Part shown: in pieces, positions 8,008-16,252 of the stretch
Numbering within the stretch: the stretch's first letter is position 1
Layout: each line of letters begins with the position of its first letter
NCBI RefSeq assembly: GCF_963678245.1
Contig: NZ_OY782770.1
Location: forward strand, 434,001-498,000
From: an uncultured Sunxiuqinia sp.
GTDB taxonomy: Bacteria > Bacteroidota > Bacteroidia > Bacteroidales > Prolixibacteraceae
DNA length: 64,000 bases
Reading direction: 5' to 3'
The notes under the pieces: model-generated
Database searches by the model: none
Told to the model about the DNA's origin: nothing
The model's input: only the letters and a program-made list of their open reading frames with translations
Position numbers and translations under genes: made by a program

Positions 8008-9046
8008 CACTCAGCTTTATTGGTCCATCGCCAATGCAGTCGTCCAGCCAATTTTTATTTTGAGTATGAACCAACAACTCACTATTGATAAAATCATGAA
8101 CTGCTTGCTTATCCTTTTCAAAATAAATCAAATGGATGTTTGGACCTGCATCAATGGTAAAACCAACAGATAAGCCTCTTTGTTGCCGAAATTGACGTAT
8201 TTTTCTGATGATCTCCAAGCTGTTTGGATGCAATAAAATAAACGACGGATCGGAAGTCATCATCATGGCATGCAAACTGAGTGCTTCCTTCTCAATCAAT
8301 TCGAAAAACCGTTTATGATCTCCAATTTTCATTACCTGCAATAACTCCTTCAGGTTTTTGTTCGCCTGAACAATCCGGGCATCTTTAAAATCATGCTGAT
8401 TCATCAGTTCATGCCCGGCCGAACTCGATACTTCCTTTGCTGAAGAGTCAACCAACAAAACTGCATCGCGCAAACTACGATAGTCTCTATGAAATCGATT
8501 TTGAACGGCAACCGCATTGCAATCAGTAGAATCGGCGAATCCGGCAAAACGTCCCCAAAGCGCAAACGATGGAAAAACAGACCGACAAGCACTTCCGCTT
8601 CCTAACCGAGCCCAACGCGATGCCTTTTGAAAAAACTGTTGCTCGGTAAAATTCCTTTGATTGGCCTGCTGTTTCAAATCAACTAGGCAAAGTGCCAATG
8701 CTCCAAATGCAGATGCCGAGGAGGCTATTCCGGTTGAATGCGGAAACGTATTCTTGCTTTCAATATAAAATGAAAAATTATTTAGCCATTCGTGCTCCAA
8801 CGACATACTGGCGAGGTATTTTTCAACCCGCTCGGCAAATGACGAAGGTTGCCCTTCAAATAAAAACTCTACTTTTCGACGAGCAGCAGACTCCATGCGA
8901 ACACTCGTTTTCGTTCGGGCATTTTTCAGGCTAAAGCTCAACGATGGGTTCACCGGCAGTTGAGCCGGCTTTTTTCCCCAGTATTTCACCAATGCTATAT
9001 TTGACGGACATTCCCAAGATGCTCGATAAACCTCTTTTTCTTCCAT
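7994..9046 (-). CDS. mvaD: Diphosphomevalonate decarboxylase
   Basis: The 350-residue enzyme converts 5-diphosphomevalonate to isopentenyl diphosphate with ATP hydrolysis, release of phosphate and decarboxylation. Diagnostic sequences are CPSNIALVKYWGKK near residue 13, FPHSTGIASSASAFGAL near 105 (phosphate loop), ARLGSGSACRS near 150, and TIDAGPNIHLIYF near 300 with the catalytic Asp. ATG at 9046 is chosen over TTG at 9052. It is the penultimate gene of the operon and overlaps the mevalonate kinase start. Confidence 0.95.
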   Translation of the reverse strand: MEEKEVYRASWECPSNIALVKYWGKKPAQLPVNPSLSFSLKNARTKTSVRMESAARRKVEFLFEGQPSSFAERVEKYLASMSLEHEWLNNFSFYIESKNTFPHSTGIASSASAFGALALCLVDLKQQANQRNFTEQQFFQKASRWARLGSGSACRSVFPSFALWGRFAGFADSTDCNAVAVQNRFHRDYRSLRDAVLLVDSSAKEVSSSAGHELMNQHDFKDARIVQANKNLKELLQVMKIGDHKRFFELIEKEALSLHAMMMTSDPSFILLHPNSLEIIRKIRQFRQQRGLSVGFTIDAGPNIHLIYFEKDKQAVHDFINSELLVHTQNKNWLDDCIGDGPIKLSDEEV

Positions 9047-9052
9047 AATCAA

Positions 9053-9976
9053 TTAACGATTATTCAACACCAATTCCTTCCACGGAAAAATTACATGCAA
9101 TCCTTTTGCTTTGAAATACTGAAACACACTGGACTCATTCATTGTTGTAGCAACCAGGTAAAAATCTCCACCCCAAGCTCCGAGCGATTTAATCTCGCCT
9201 TCAAAATCAGCAAAATCAGTTGACTTTACGGTTGGTATATCCAACAGGCCGGAAACCAATTGCTCATGATCAACCATCAGTTGTTGAAATTCATCCAGAT
9301 TTTTGGCCTGTGCCATTTGTTGCGAGATCTCATTGATCATTTCAATTTCAGCTGATGACACCGCTCGTTTATTCATAAAACAACGGACTTCAGCGCGCGT
9401 ACTTTTTTTAGAACCTGAATAAACAAAATAAAGATTGTCTTTAAAGAGATAATCTAGCTTTACCGATTCAACCGCTTCGCCTTTTGTATACAAAATAGGA
9501 CCATCAGCCGACGCGCAGGCGATATCGAAACCAGAACCATTAAATATTTTTTCATTTAGCTGAAAAGGATCAACATCTGCCCACGAAGCCAGATTCGCAA
9601 TTAAAGTGCTGCTGCTGCCTAATCCCCATTGGCTATCAAAATCAATCCTTGTCTGAATTTCCAGCCCACCACGGAGTTGAAAATTTGGATTCATTTGTTG
9701 CATTATTTGTAAGGTATCGCGCAAAATATCGGCTTTTTTGGCATCAGAGCTTTGAATGATTTCCAAATCCGGAAGTCGTAAATCGCAGGAAAACCACAAA
9801 CCATCTGGTGTAAAAGCCTTCCAGTTTAATTCATTTTTTCTGTCGCTGGAACCAACAGTCATGCGTTGACCGTATTTCACTGGCAAAGCGATGGCTTTTG
9901 CTCCCTGAAGCACAAAGTACTCCGCAGTCAGCAATAATTTTCCGTGAGCATAATATGATTCCTGATTATCCGGCAT
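9053..9976 (-). CDS. GYDIA-family GHMP kinase, candidate phosphomevalonate kinase
   Basis: A 307-residue GHMP kinase of the type found in Bacteroidota mevalonate clusters. Motifs: AHGKLLLTAEYFVLQGAKAIALP at the N-terminus, the phosphate loop WGLGSSSTLIANL near residue 115, and NGSGFDIACASADGP near 147. This last is the family's name-giving GYDIA segment, with Phe in place of Tyr. By position between HMG-CoA reductase and diphosphomevalonate decarboxylase it should supply the missing phosphomevalonate kinase step. That function is inferred from context; no orthodox phosphomevalonate kinase is in the window. It overlaps the reductase gene by 11 bases. Confidence 0.8.
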   Translation of the reverse strand: MPDNQESYYAHGKLLLTAEYFVLQGAKAIALPVKYGQRMTVGSSDRKNELNWKAFTPDGLWFSCDLRLPDLEIIQSSDAKKADILRDTLQIMQQMNPNFQLRGGLEIQTRIDFDSQWGLGSSSTLIANLASWADVDPFQLNEKIFNGSGFDIACASADGPILYTKGEAVESVKLDYLFKDNLYFVYSGSKKSTRAEVRCFMNKRAVSSAEIEMINEISQQMAQAKNLDEFQQLMVDHEQLVSGLLDIPTVKSTDFADFEGEIKSLGAWGGDFYLVATTMNESSVFQYFKAKGLHVIFPWKELVLNNR

Positions 9977-11282
9977 GTGTCTTTAAAAAATTCTGCACAT
10001 CGGAAAATGAAACTTCCCGACCTTCAAAATAAAGTCTGGCAGCCTGTTTTTGTTCATCAGAAACCTGCAAAGCATTCAATATATTACTTAAGTGCATCTT
10101 CATATGACCTTGTTGAATGCCTGTCGTCACCAAGGCCCGAACAGCAGACCAGTTAGATGCCAATCCTGAAATGGCAAGGTAAGACATGAGTTGTTTCGCT
10201 GATGGCTGCCCGAGAATTTGCATCGCCAGTTTAGCTAGCGGATGCAAACTGGTTACTCCACCAACAACTCCAACCGCCAATGGCAATTCCAAGCTAAACC
10301 AAAAGTTTCCGTCAGTTATTCCGGCATCGCTCAGCCCACGGTACTTCCCATATTTGGCAGCATAGGCATGACCTCCGGCTTCAATAGCGCGAAAATCATT
10401 TCCTGTAGCAATGGCAAGCGCATCAATGCCGTTAAAAATTCCTTTATTGTGAGTGACCGCTCTGGAAACATCATTCCGTGCAATGTGAACAGCCTGAACA
10501 AACTTCGAGGCAAATAATTGCGACTTTTCGGCATCCGCTTCCAACTTATTTACAGGACATTCAACCCAAACTTTCACACTGCTACCGGGAACGTAGTTCG
10601 ACAGAATGGCCATAATAATTTCCAGTTCTTTTTCTCCCTCGGCAAACGCATCATTTTCGGCAACCCACTTCTTCAATGTCTTTCCAAATTGCTCCAGACA
10701 CGAATTAATGAAGTTAGCCCCCATCGCATCACAGGTTTCAAACGAAACATCCAGCTGATAATAATTGGGAAGCACTTCCGGGAGATAGTTTAGCTCAACA
10801 TCGGAAATTCCTCCCCCGCGCTTGGTCATTTTCTCAGTTAGAGGAGCGGACTCGACGAGAAGCGCCTGTTTGATTTCAGGGAAGAATTTATTCAATTTTT
10901 CATGATCGCCTTTCCACGAAAAATGAACCTGCCCTTTCTTTTCAGTTCCAATAATCTCGGTTCGAAAACCACCTCGTTGCGCCCAATATCCAGCCGCCTT
11001 TGCCAAGGCAGCCACCACCGAGCTTTCTTCGGTTACCAGCGGAAATGTCCTTAATTTTCCATCAACTAAAAAATTTGGAGCAACTGTAAATGGGAGGTGG
11101 TAATTAGACAATTGATTTTCACTCAGGTCTGCAATAATCTCCTGTGTTTTCTCATCAGCTAACTGAAAGGCATCAAGAAATTCTATCGTTTCCTGATCTA
11201 AATGACATTGATCAACCAACCACTGAATTTTATGCTTTCGATCTAATTTCGAGAAACCGCTGATGATTTTACGATCCATCAT
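9966..11282 (-). CDS. mvaA: Hydroxymethylglutaryl-CoA reductase, class II
   Basis: The 438-residue enzyme interconverts HMG-CoA and mevalonate. The class II (bacterial) signatures are visible: VTEESSVVAAL near residue 84 with the catalytic Glu, HNKGIFNGIDALAIATGNDFRAIEAG near 275 with the catalytic Lys and Asp, and GIQQGHMKMHL near 390 with the catalytic His. Class II enzymes were first described in mevalonate degradation, but here the neighbours are kinases and a decarboxylase, so the biosynthetic direction is inferred. It overlaps the isomerase gene by 14 bases and the GHMP kinase gene by 11. HMG-CoA synthase is not in the window. Confidence 0.95.
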   Translation of the reverse strand: MMDRKIISGFSKLDRKHKIQWLVDQCHLDQETIEFLDAFQLADEKTQEIIADLSENQLSNYHLPFTVAPNFLVDGKLRTFPLVTEESSVVAALAKAAGYWAQRGGFRTEIIGTEKKGQVHFSWKGDHEKLNKFFPEIKQALLVESAPLTEKMTKRGGGISDVELNYLPEVLPNYYQLDVSFETCDAMGANFINSCLEQFGKTLKKWVAENDAFAEGEKELEIIMAILSNYVPGSSVKVWVECPVNKLEADAEKSQLFASKFVQAVHIARNDVSRAVTHNKGIFNGIDALAIATGNDFRAIEAGGHAYAAKYGKYRGLSDAGITDGNFWFSLELPLAVGVVGGVTSLHPLAKLAMQILGQPSAKQLMSYLAISGLASNWSAVRALVTTGIQQGHMKMHLSNILNALQVSDEQKQAARLYFEGREVSFSDVQNFLKTHAG

Positions 11283-12282
11283 AATCGGGGTTTAACTTCA
11301 GGTATTGTTTGGCCAGTCGAAATGCTTTCAACTGATTACCAATGTACGTTTTCAGTTCGGGATAATCACCGGTAGCATGCTTTAGTACCGCCGATGCCAT
11401 GCCATAAACAGCAGGTAGCTGACTTAAGGAAGTCAGGTGATAGCCATCCAGGTAATTTTTCAATCCACCTGAAATAATCAACTGACGGCAACCGGGCTCT
11501 CCAATTTCCTGCAACAAGCGATTGACGTCTTTTACCATTTGATGAGCTGACTGACCAACAAAGGCAAATGGCTGGAACATCTCCTGCTGTTCAGGATTCT
11601 CTCGCATCAATTCCAGGTTAGAAAAATTGGTGCCGCCATAAGCAGCAAATTCAATGGCAGCCAACGGAAGTTTCAATAGTCGTTTTAAACTTTCATCGCC
11701 CATCCCCTGCCCTACTTCTTTCACAATCAGTGGAATATAAATACGATCCATTAATCGTTCAATGGTTTCGATCGGAGCATGTTCAATCCGGTCTCCTTCG
11801 GGCTGAAACCACTCCTGCAACGGGTTTACATGAACAATTAAACCATCAGCACGAAGCTCTCCAACCAAGTCAACGATTGCTTTTTCGTTTTTATCTTTGA
11901 GCAATTTCTCGATTTGGGCAATTCCTAAATTGGCCCATAAAGGTTGATCAGGGCCAATGGTTTCGCGCATATCAAAATCGGCCCATTGTGTTTTATCAAA
12001 TAATATTTTTCGGCATGACCCCAGTCCCATTCCAAATCCAAATTCGCGACAGGCCTGCGCAATATTTTTATTAATTTTTTCGGCTACTCCGGTACCTCCT
12101 GTCATACTGGAAACCCAAAACGGAGCCCGAACCATTTTCCCCAAAAACAAAAACGAATCATCCTCTTCCTTCGGATGACCGGCTAGCATGGGTTCATAAA
12201 TAAATCGTTTGTCTTGCTCAGCAAAATCGGTTTGCGAGTCAAAAGCGAGTTGAATATGGTCTAGTTTGCGGTCTTTAGTCAT
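11269..12282 (-). CDS. fni: Type 2 isopentenyl-diphosphate delta-isomerase
   Basis: The 337-residue FMN- and NAD(P)H-dependent enzyme interconverts IPP and DMAPP. It has the TIM-barrel hallmarks of the type 2 family: SSMTGGTGVAEKIN near residue 58 (FMN site), GMGLGSCRKIL near 82, NLGIAQIEKL, IVHVNPLQEWFQPEGD near 150 (with the metal- and substrate-binding Asn and Gln), VKEVGQGM near 186, and AAYGGTNF near 213. Its gene lies 2 bases after the acyl-CoA dehydrogenase gene and overlaps mvaA. It marks the junction where the operon passes from acyl-CoA to isoprenoid enzymes. Confidence 0.95.
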   Translation of the reverse strand: MTKDRKLDHIQLAFDSQTDFAEQDKRFIYEPMLAGHPKEEDDSFLFLGKMVRAPFWVSSMTGGTGVAEKINKNIAQACREFGFGMGLGSCRKILFDKTQWADFDMRETIGPDQPLWANLGIAQIEKLLKDKNEKAIVDLVGELRADGLIVHVNPLQEWFQPEGDRIEHAPIETIERLMDRIYIPLIVKEVGQGMGDESLKRLLKLPLAAIEFAAYGGTNFSNLELMRENPEQQEMFQPFAFVGQSAHQMVKDVNRLLQEIGEPGCRQLIISGGLKNYLDGYHLTSLSQLPAVYGMASAVLKHATGDYPELKTYIGNQLKAFRLAKQYLKLNPDYDGS

Positions 12283-12284
12283 TT

Positions 12285-13442
12285 CTATTCCTTTAGTATT
12301 GAACGAGAAATAACCATGCGCAGTACTTCGGAAGTTCCCTCACCAATAGACAATAAGCGTTGGTCACGGAAAAAACGTTCAATTGGATATTCGTCATTTC
12401 GGAATAAACCAGCGCCACCAAAAATCTGCAAAGCCTCACTAGCAATATCGCTGGCTATCTGCGAACAGTATAACTTCGCCATAGCTGCCTGTATTCCATA
12501 ATCATGGCCATTATCTTTTAACCAACAAGCATTATAAAGTGTATTCCGCGCTGTTTCCAGTTTCATTGCCATGTCTGCTAATTTAAACGAAATTACCTGA
12601 AAATCAGATATACTTTTCCCAAACTGCTTACGTTTTTTCGCAAAACCCACCGCCATTTCGTATGCCCCCTGAGCCAAACCAAGTCCCATTGCAGCAATTG
12701 ACAAACGCCCCGAATCGATGGTTTTAAGCATAATTTTAATTCCCTGTCCGCGCGCTCCCAAACGATCACTATCCGGAATGTGCACATCTTTCAAATACAC
12801 CATGCCATTGTCTGCAGCACGCCACAACAGCTTTTGCTTCATAAATTCGCGCGTGTAACCTTCCGTTCCTTTGGAAACCAAAAAGGCTGTAAACTCTTTG
12901 CGTCCATCTTCCCGAGTTCCGGTTTTTGCCACAAAGCTAATTCCGGCTGACATTTCAGAAGCGCCATTGGTGATGTATTTTTTATGACCATTAACCACCC
13001 AGCCGTCTTCTTTTTCTTCGGAAATCGTTTCAACTCCCTGAGCATCCGATCCGGCATTTTCTTCAGTTAAACCAAAAGCCCAAAGATTTTCAGCAGTACA
13101 AAGCGAAGGGAGATATTTTGCTTTTTGTTCTTCAGTACCAAATTCCATAATTGGACCAACCCCCAACGAGTTATGAGCTGCCAATGTTGCTGCCACCGAG
13201 CTATCTACCCGGGCAAGCTCCTCAACGGCAATAATGTAGGATAAATAATCACTATCCTGCCCCCCGTATTTTTGGGGAGCGTGCATACCAAAAAGGTTCA
13301 AACTTTTCAGCGAACGGATTAGCTCAACAGGAAACTGTTCATTGGCCTCAAACTCCCCAATTACAGGCTTAATGTATTTCTCTGAAAAGTCTCTCACCTC
13401 CGATCGCAGAGTATGATGAGTCTCGTTTAAAAATGCGTTCAT
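12285..13442 (-). CDS. Acyl-CoA dehydrogenase (candidate branched/short-chain, LiuA position)
   Basis: The 385-residue flavoenzyme contains the usual N-terminal helical, middle beta and C-terminal helical domains. FAD-binding sequences LTEENAGSDAQG (near residue 130), KKYITNGA (155) and FGGAGLFRNDEYPIERFFRD (345) are present. The general base appears to be Glu in IGEGTSEVLRM near residue 368, as in short- and medium-chain enzymes. In isovaleryl-CoA dehydrogenases this place is Ala or Gly and the base Glu lies earlier, where this protein reads TIDSGRLSIAA. Operon context suggests isovaleryl-CoA to 3-methylcrotonyl-CoA, but the residue pattern fits butyryl- or 2-methylbutyryl-CoA as well. The gap to the carboxylase gene is 18 bases. 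Confidence 0.88.
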   Translation of the reverse strand: MNAFLNETHHTLRSEVRDFSEKYIKPVIGEFEANEQFPVELIRSLKSLNLFGMHAPQKYGGQDSDYLSYIIAVEELARVDSSVAATLAAHNSLGVGPIMEFGTEEQKAKYLPSLCTAENLWAFGLTEENAGSDAQGVETISEEKEDGWVVNGHKKYITNGASEMSAGISFVAKTGTREDGRKEFTAFLVSKGTEGYTREFMKQKLLWRAADNGMVYLKDVHIPDSDRLGARGQGIKIMLKTIDSGRLSIAAMGLGLAQGAYEMAVGFAKKRKQFGKSISDFQVISFKLADMAMKLETARNTLYNACWLKDNGHDYGIQAAMAKLYCSQIASDIASEALQIFGGAGLFRNDEYPIERFFRDQRLLSIGEGTSEVLRMVISRSILKE

Positions 13443-13460
13443 ATTGATTCTTCTGTTTTC

Positions 13461-15434
13461 TTATGATTCTAAATCAACCAATAACTCTTTATCTTGCACA
13501 ATATTACCTTTGGCAATATGTATATTTTTAACCACAGCATCGGACGGACTTTGTATGGTGAACTCTGATTTCATCGACTCAATAACGAGCATATTCTGTC
13601 CTTTATGCAACTGATCTCCCGGCTTCACAAATACGTCAATTACTTTACCAAACAAGTCTGCCACGACTTTATCTATCTTCACTTCTGAGGAAAAAGCTCC
13701 TGATTTATTCAATTGTACCTGATTCAATACCTGATTGCTTTGTAAGCGATATTTTCTATTTCTATAATGAACCAACGTAAACTCTTTCTCTTCGGAAATA
13801 AAGATAGCAATATCTACATCATTTATTCTAAAACAAATTTTTGGTCCAATAATTTGATAATGATTTAATTTACAAGTCGTTTCACCCCAAATTAATTGGA
13901 GTTCACTTGTTTTTTTAACGACTTTAATCCGATAACTTTCTTCTTCAATTTTGATATTAAAAAGCTGCAAAAGTCGCCAATAGCCTGTTCTTCTCCAAAC
14001 ATCTGCGTCAGTTTCTGGCCGATAAAAATGGTGCAGCAAAAATGCTGCAAGCAATTCAATAGCTGGCAACTGGCTGTCATCTTCTACGATGCTGCTAACA
14101 AGCTCGGGCAAATTGCCTTCAGCCCATCGCGTATGAATTTTATTTTCAATGAAATCAGTGGTCCGCAAAATTTGGTTTAAAAACTCTTGATTCGTAATAA
14201 TTCCTCCCAAATACAGTTGTTCCAACGCCCCACTCGTTTTCTCAATGGCCAATTGACGTGAATTGCCATGAATGATCAGTTTTCCCAAAAGCGAGTCGTA
14301 ATTGGGTGACAAGTGATTGCCTGTTTGCAAAAAGCTATCCCAACGAACATTTTCAGGAATGCACAGTCCACGCAAAGTACCCGAAGTTGGTCTGAAATTA
14401 TTCGATGGATCTTCAGCACAAATTCGCAATTCAATGGCATGTCCATTGGCTGAAATATCTGATTGCTCAAAAGTCAGTTCTTCACCTGCCGCAATTTTCA
14501 ACTGCCATTCTACCAAATCAACTCCGGTGATTACCTCCGTAACCGGATGCTCCACCTGTATCCTGGTATTCATTTCCAGAAAATAGAAACCTCCCTGATC
14601 ATCAACCAAGAACTCGATGGTTCCTGCACCACGGTAGTTAATTGCATAAGCAATTTTTAGAGCAGCCTCAAATAACTTCGCCCTTGTTTCTGACGAGATT
14701 GAAGTGGACGGAGCCTCTTCAATTAGTTTTTGGTAGCGGCGCTGAATACTGCATTCGCGCTCCAGTAGATGAATGGCTTTTCCTTTACCGTCTCCCAACA
14801 CTTGCACTTCGATGTGACGTACCTCTGGTAAATATTTCTCAACAAAGAGTTCATCGTTTCCAAAATACTGCTGCGCCTGACGCTGCGCCTGCTCCAAAAC
14901 CGCAGCGAATTGTTCCGGTTTGTGGACAACTTCCATCCCTTTTCCACCACCACCTCCTGATGCTTTTACCAATACTGGGAATTCAAGTTTATTGCGCTGG
15001 GTCAGAATTTCATCAACAGTTCCCTGCAAGCCGGAGATCACCGAAACACCAAGCTTCTTGACAAATTCAATCGCTTGTGTTTTTTCGCCCATCAGTCGAA
15101 TTTGATGCGGAGTAGCACCAACGAACGACAAGCCCGCTTTCTCAACTCGCTCAGCAAAAGATGCATTTTCTGATAAAAAACCATAGCCCGGATGAATGGC
15201 ATTAGCGCCGGTTTCGTTAGCAATTTGAATGAGCTTATCTTGATTTAGGTAAGTTTCGCATAACTGATTTCCAGGCAATAAAAATGCTTCATCGGCTTCT
15301 GAAACGTGCAATGAATTGGCATCATCGGCAGCATAAACCGCCACGGTCTTGATCCCAAGCTCTTTCGCAGTCCGAATAACCCGAACAGCAATTTCAGCCC
15401 GATTAGCAATTAATATTTTATGGAATCGCCTCAT
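13461..15434 (-). CDS. mccA: Acyl-CoA carboxylase alpha subunit (biotin carboxylase plus biotin carrier), probably 3-methylcrotonyl-CoA carboxylase
   Basis: The 657-residue protein combines an ATP-grasp biotin carboxylase (residues 1-450) and a C-terminal biotinyl domain (about 585-657). Seen: glycine-rich loop KASGGGGGKGMEVV, active-site FLEMNTRIQVEHPVTEVITG and the biotinylation site VIESMKSEF with Lys622. The usual Met after the Lys is Ser here. It carboxylates biotin and hands the carboxyl group to the beta subunit encoded at 16253. The poorly conserved stretch at 450-585 matches the BT (subunit-contact) region of MCC and PCC alpha chains. It overlaps the hydratase gene by 4 bases. Substrate assignment rests on the neighbouring genes. 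Confidence 0.9.
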   Translation of the reverse strand: MRRFHKILIANRAEIAVRVIRTAKELGIKTVAVYAADDANSLHVSEADEAFLLPGNQLCETYLNQDKLIQIANETGANAIHPGYGFLSENASFAERVEKAGLSFVGATPHQIRLMGEKTQAIEFVKKLGVSVISGLQGTVDEILTQRNKLEFPVLVKASGGGGGKGMEVVHKPEQFAAVLEQAQRQAQQYFGNDELFVEKYLPEVRHIEVQVLGDGKGKAIHLLERECSIQRRYQKLIEEAPSTSISSETRAKLFEAALKIAYAINYRGAGTIEFLVDDQGGFYFLEMNTRIQVEHPVTEVITGVDLVEWQLKIAAGEELTFEQSDISANGHAIELRICAEDPSNNFRPTSGTLRGLCIPENVRWDSFLQTGNHLSPNYDSLLGKLIIHGNSRQLAIEKTSGALEQLYLGGIITNQEFLNQILRTTDFIENKIHTRWAEGNLPELVSSIVEDDSQLPAIELLAAFLLHHFYRPETDADVWRRTGYWRLLQLFNIKIEEESYRIKVVKKTSELQLIWGETTCKLNHYQIIGPKICFRINDVDIAIFISEEKEFTLVHYRNRKYRLQSNQVLNQVQLNKSGAFSSEVKIDKVVADLFGKVIDVFVKPGDQLHKGQNMLVIESMKSEFTIQSPSDAVVKNIHIAKGNIVQDKELLVDLES

Positions 15435-16240
15435 GAATTTTCAATCACGTTTAAATTTTGCCAATCCGGCTTTCTTTTTTCCAGAAACGCTCTCAATCCC
15501 TCCTGACCTTCGTCCGACTGAATAAGATCGGCTAAAATTGCAGCAGTATGTTCACTGCTGTCTATGCCATATTCATTCGAATCTACTTTCAATAACAATT
15601 TTTTACAAGCTTTCAAGGCATTGGGAGACGATGACTTCAGCCTGCTAATTAATTCCGCAACCACTTGTTCCAACTTCCCATCGTCCGCCAAAAAATCAAC
15701 CAGACCAATCAGATGAGCCTCGGGAGCCCAAAATCGATCACCCGAAAACATCAGCTTTTTCATATTTTGAATTGAAACACGCTTGGCGACGAAAGGAGTA
15801 ATAGTTGCCGGAACGATACCTAACTTAATTTCGCCAAAAGCAAAAGCTGTTGAACGTTCAGACACCGCAAAGTCACAAGCAGCAACAAGTCCGTTTGCTC
15901 CACCCAACACATTTCGATGGGCGGCAGCAATCGTAATTTTTGGGAACTGATAAAGCTGTTTCAGCAGCTCTGCTATCCTTAAATACTCCTCCCAATTATC
16001 CGACTTTGCCTTATCGACCGCACTGGCAAACCAACTGATGTCGGCTCCGGCGGAAAACGATTTTCCTTCACCTGAGATAACCAAGAAATGGATATCATCT
16101 TGCAAAGCCAAGTCAGCCAAAGCGCGATGCATCTCTTCAATCATGTATGGATTCAGGGCATTATGAATCTCTGGACGGTTCAATATTAAATTAGCCCGAT
16201 GACCATCAACTTCTATTTTTATGTATTTTTTGTTTTCCAT
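15431..16240 (-). CDS. Enoyl-CoA hydratase/isomerase, candidate methylglutaconyl-CoA hydratase
   Basis: The 269-residue crotonase-fold protein carries the CoA oxyanion-hole segments ISGEGKSFSAGADISW near residue 57 and AHRNVLGGANGLVAACDFAVS near 110, followed by FGEIKLGIVPATITPFVAK. Placed between the two carboxylase subunit genes, it should hydrate 3-methylglutaconyl-CoA to HMG-CoA (LiuC/AUH role). The Glu expected in the first active-site position of classical crotonase is replaced within NVLGGANG, as is common in the methylglutaconyl-CoA hydratase group. Function is inferred mainly from context. It overlaps the downstream carboxylase gene by 4 bases and lies 12 bases after the upstream one. 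Confidence 0.82.
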   Translation of the reverse strand: MENKKYIKIEVDGHRANLILNRPEIHNALNPYMIEEMHRALADLALQDDIHFLVISGEGKSFSAGADISWFASAVDKAKSDNWEEYLRIAELLKQLYQFPKITIAAAHRNVLGGANGLVAACDFAVSERSTAFAFGEIKLGIVPATITPFVAKRVSIQNMKKLMFSGDRFWAPEAHLIGLVDFLADDGKLEQVVAELISRLKSSSPNALKACKKLLLKVDSNEYGIDSSEHTAAILADLIQSDEGQEGLRAFLEKRKPDWQNLNVIENS

Positions 16241-16252
16241 TATTTCCCTTTT

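Noticed and set aside
14642-15061. 139-residue plus-strand frame inside the carboxylase alpha gene
   Set aside because: It lies antisense to the conserved ATP-grasp core, has no family features, and is an expected shadow of codon usage.
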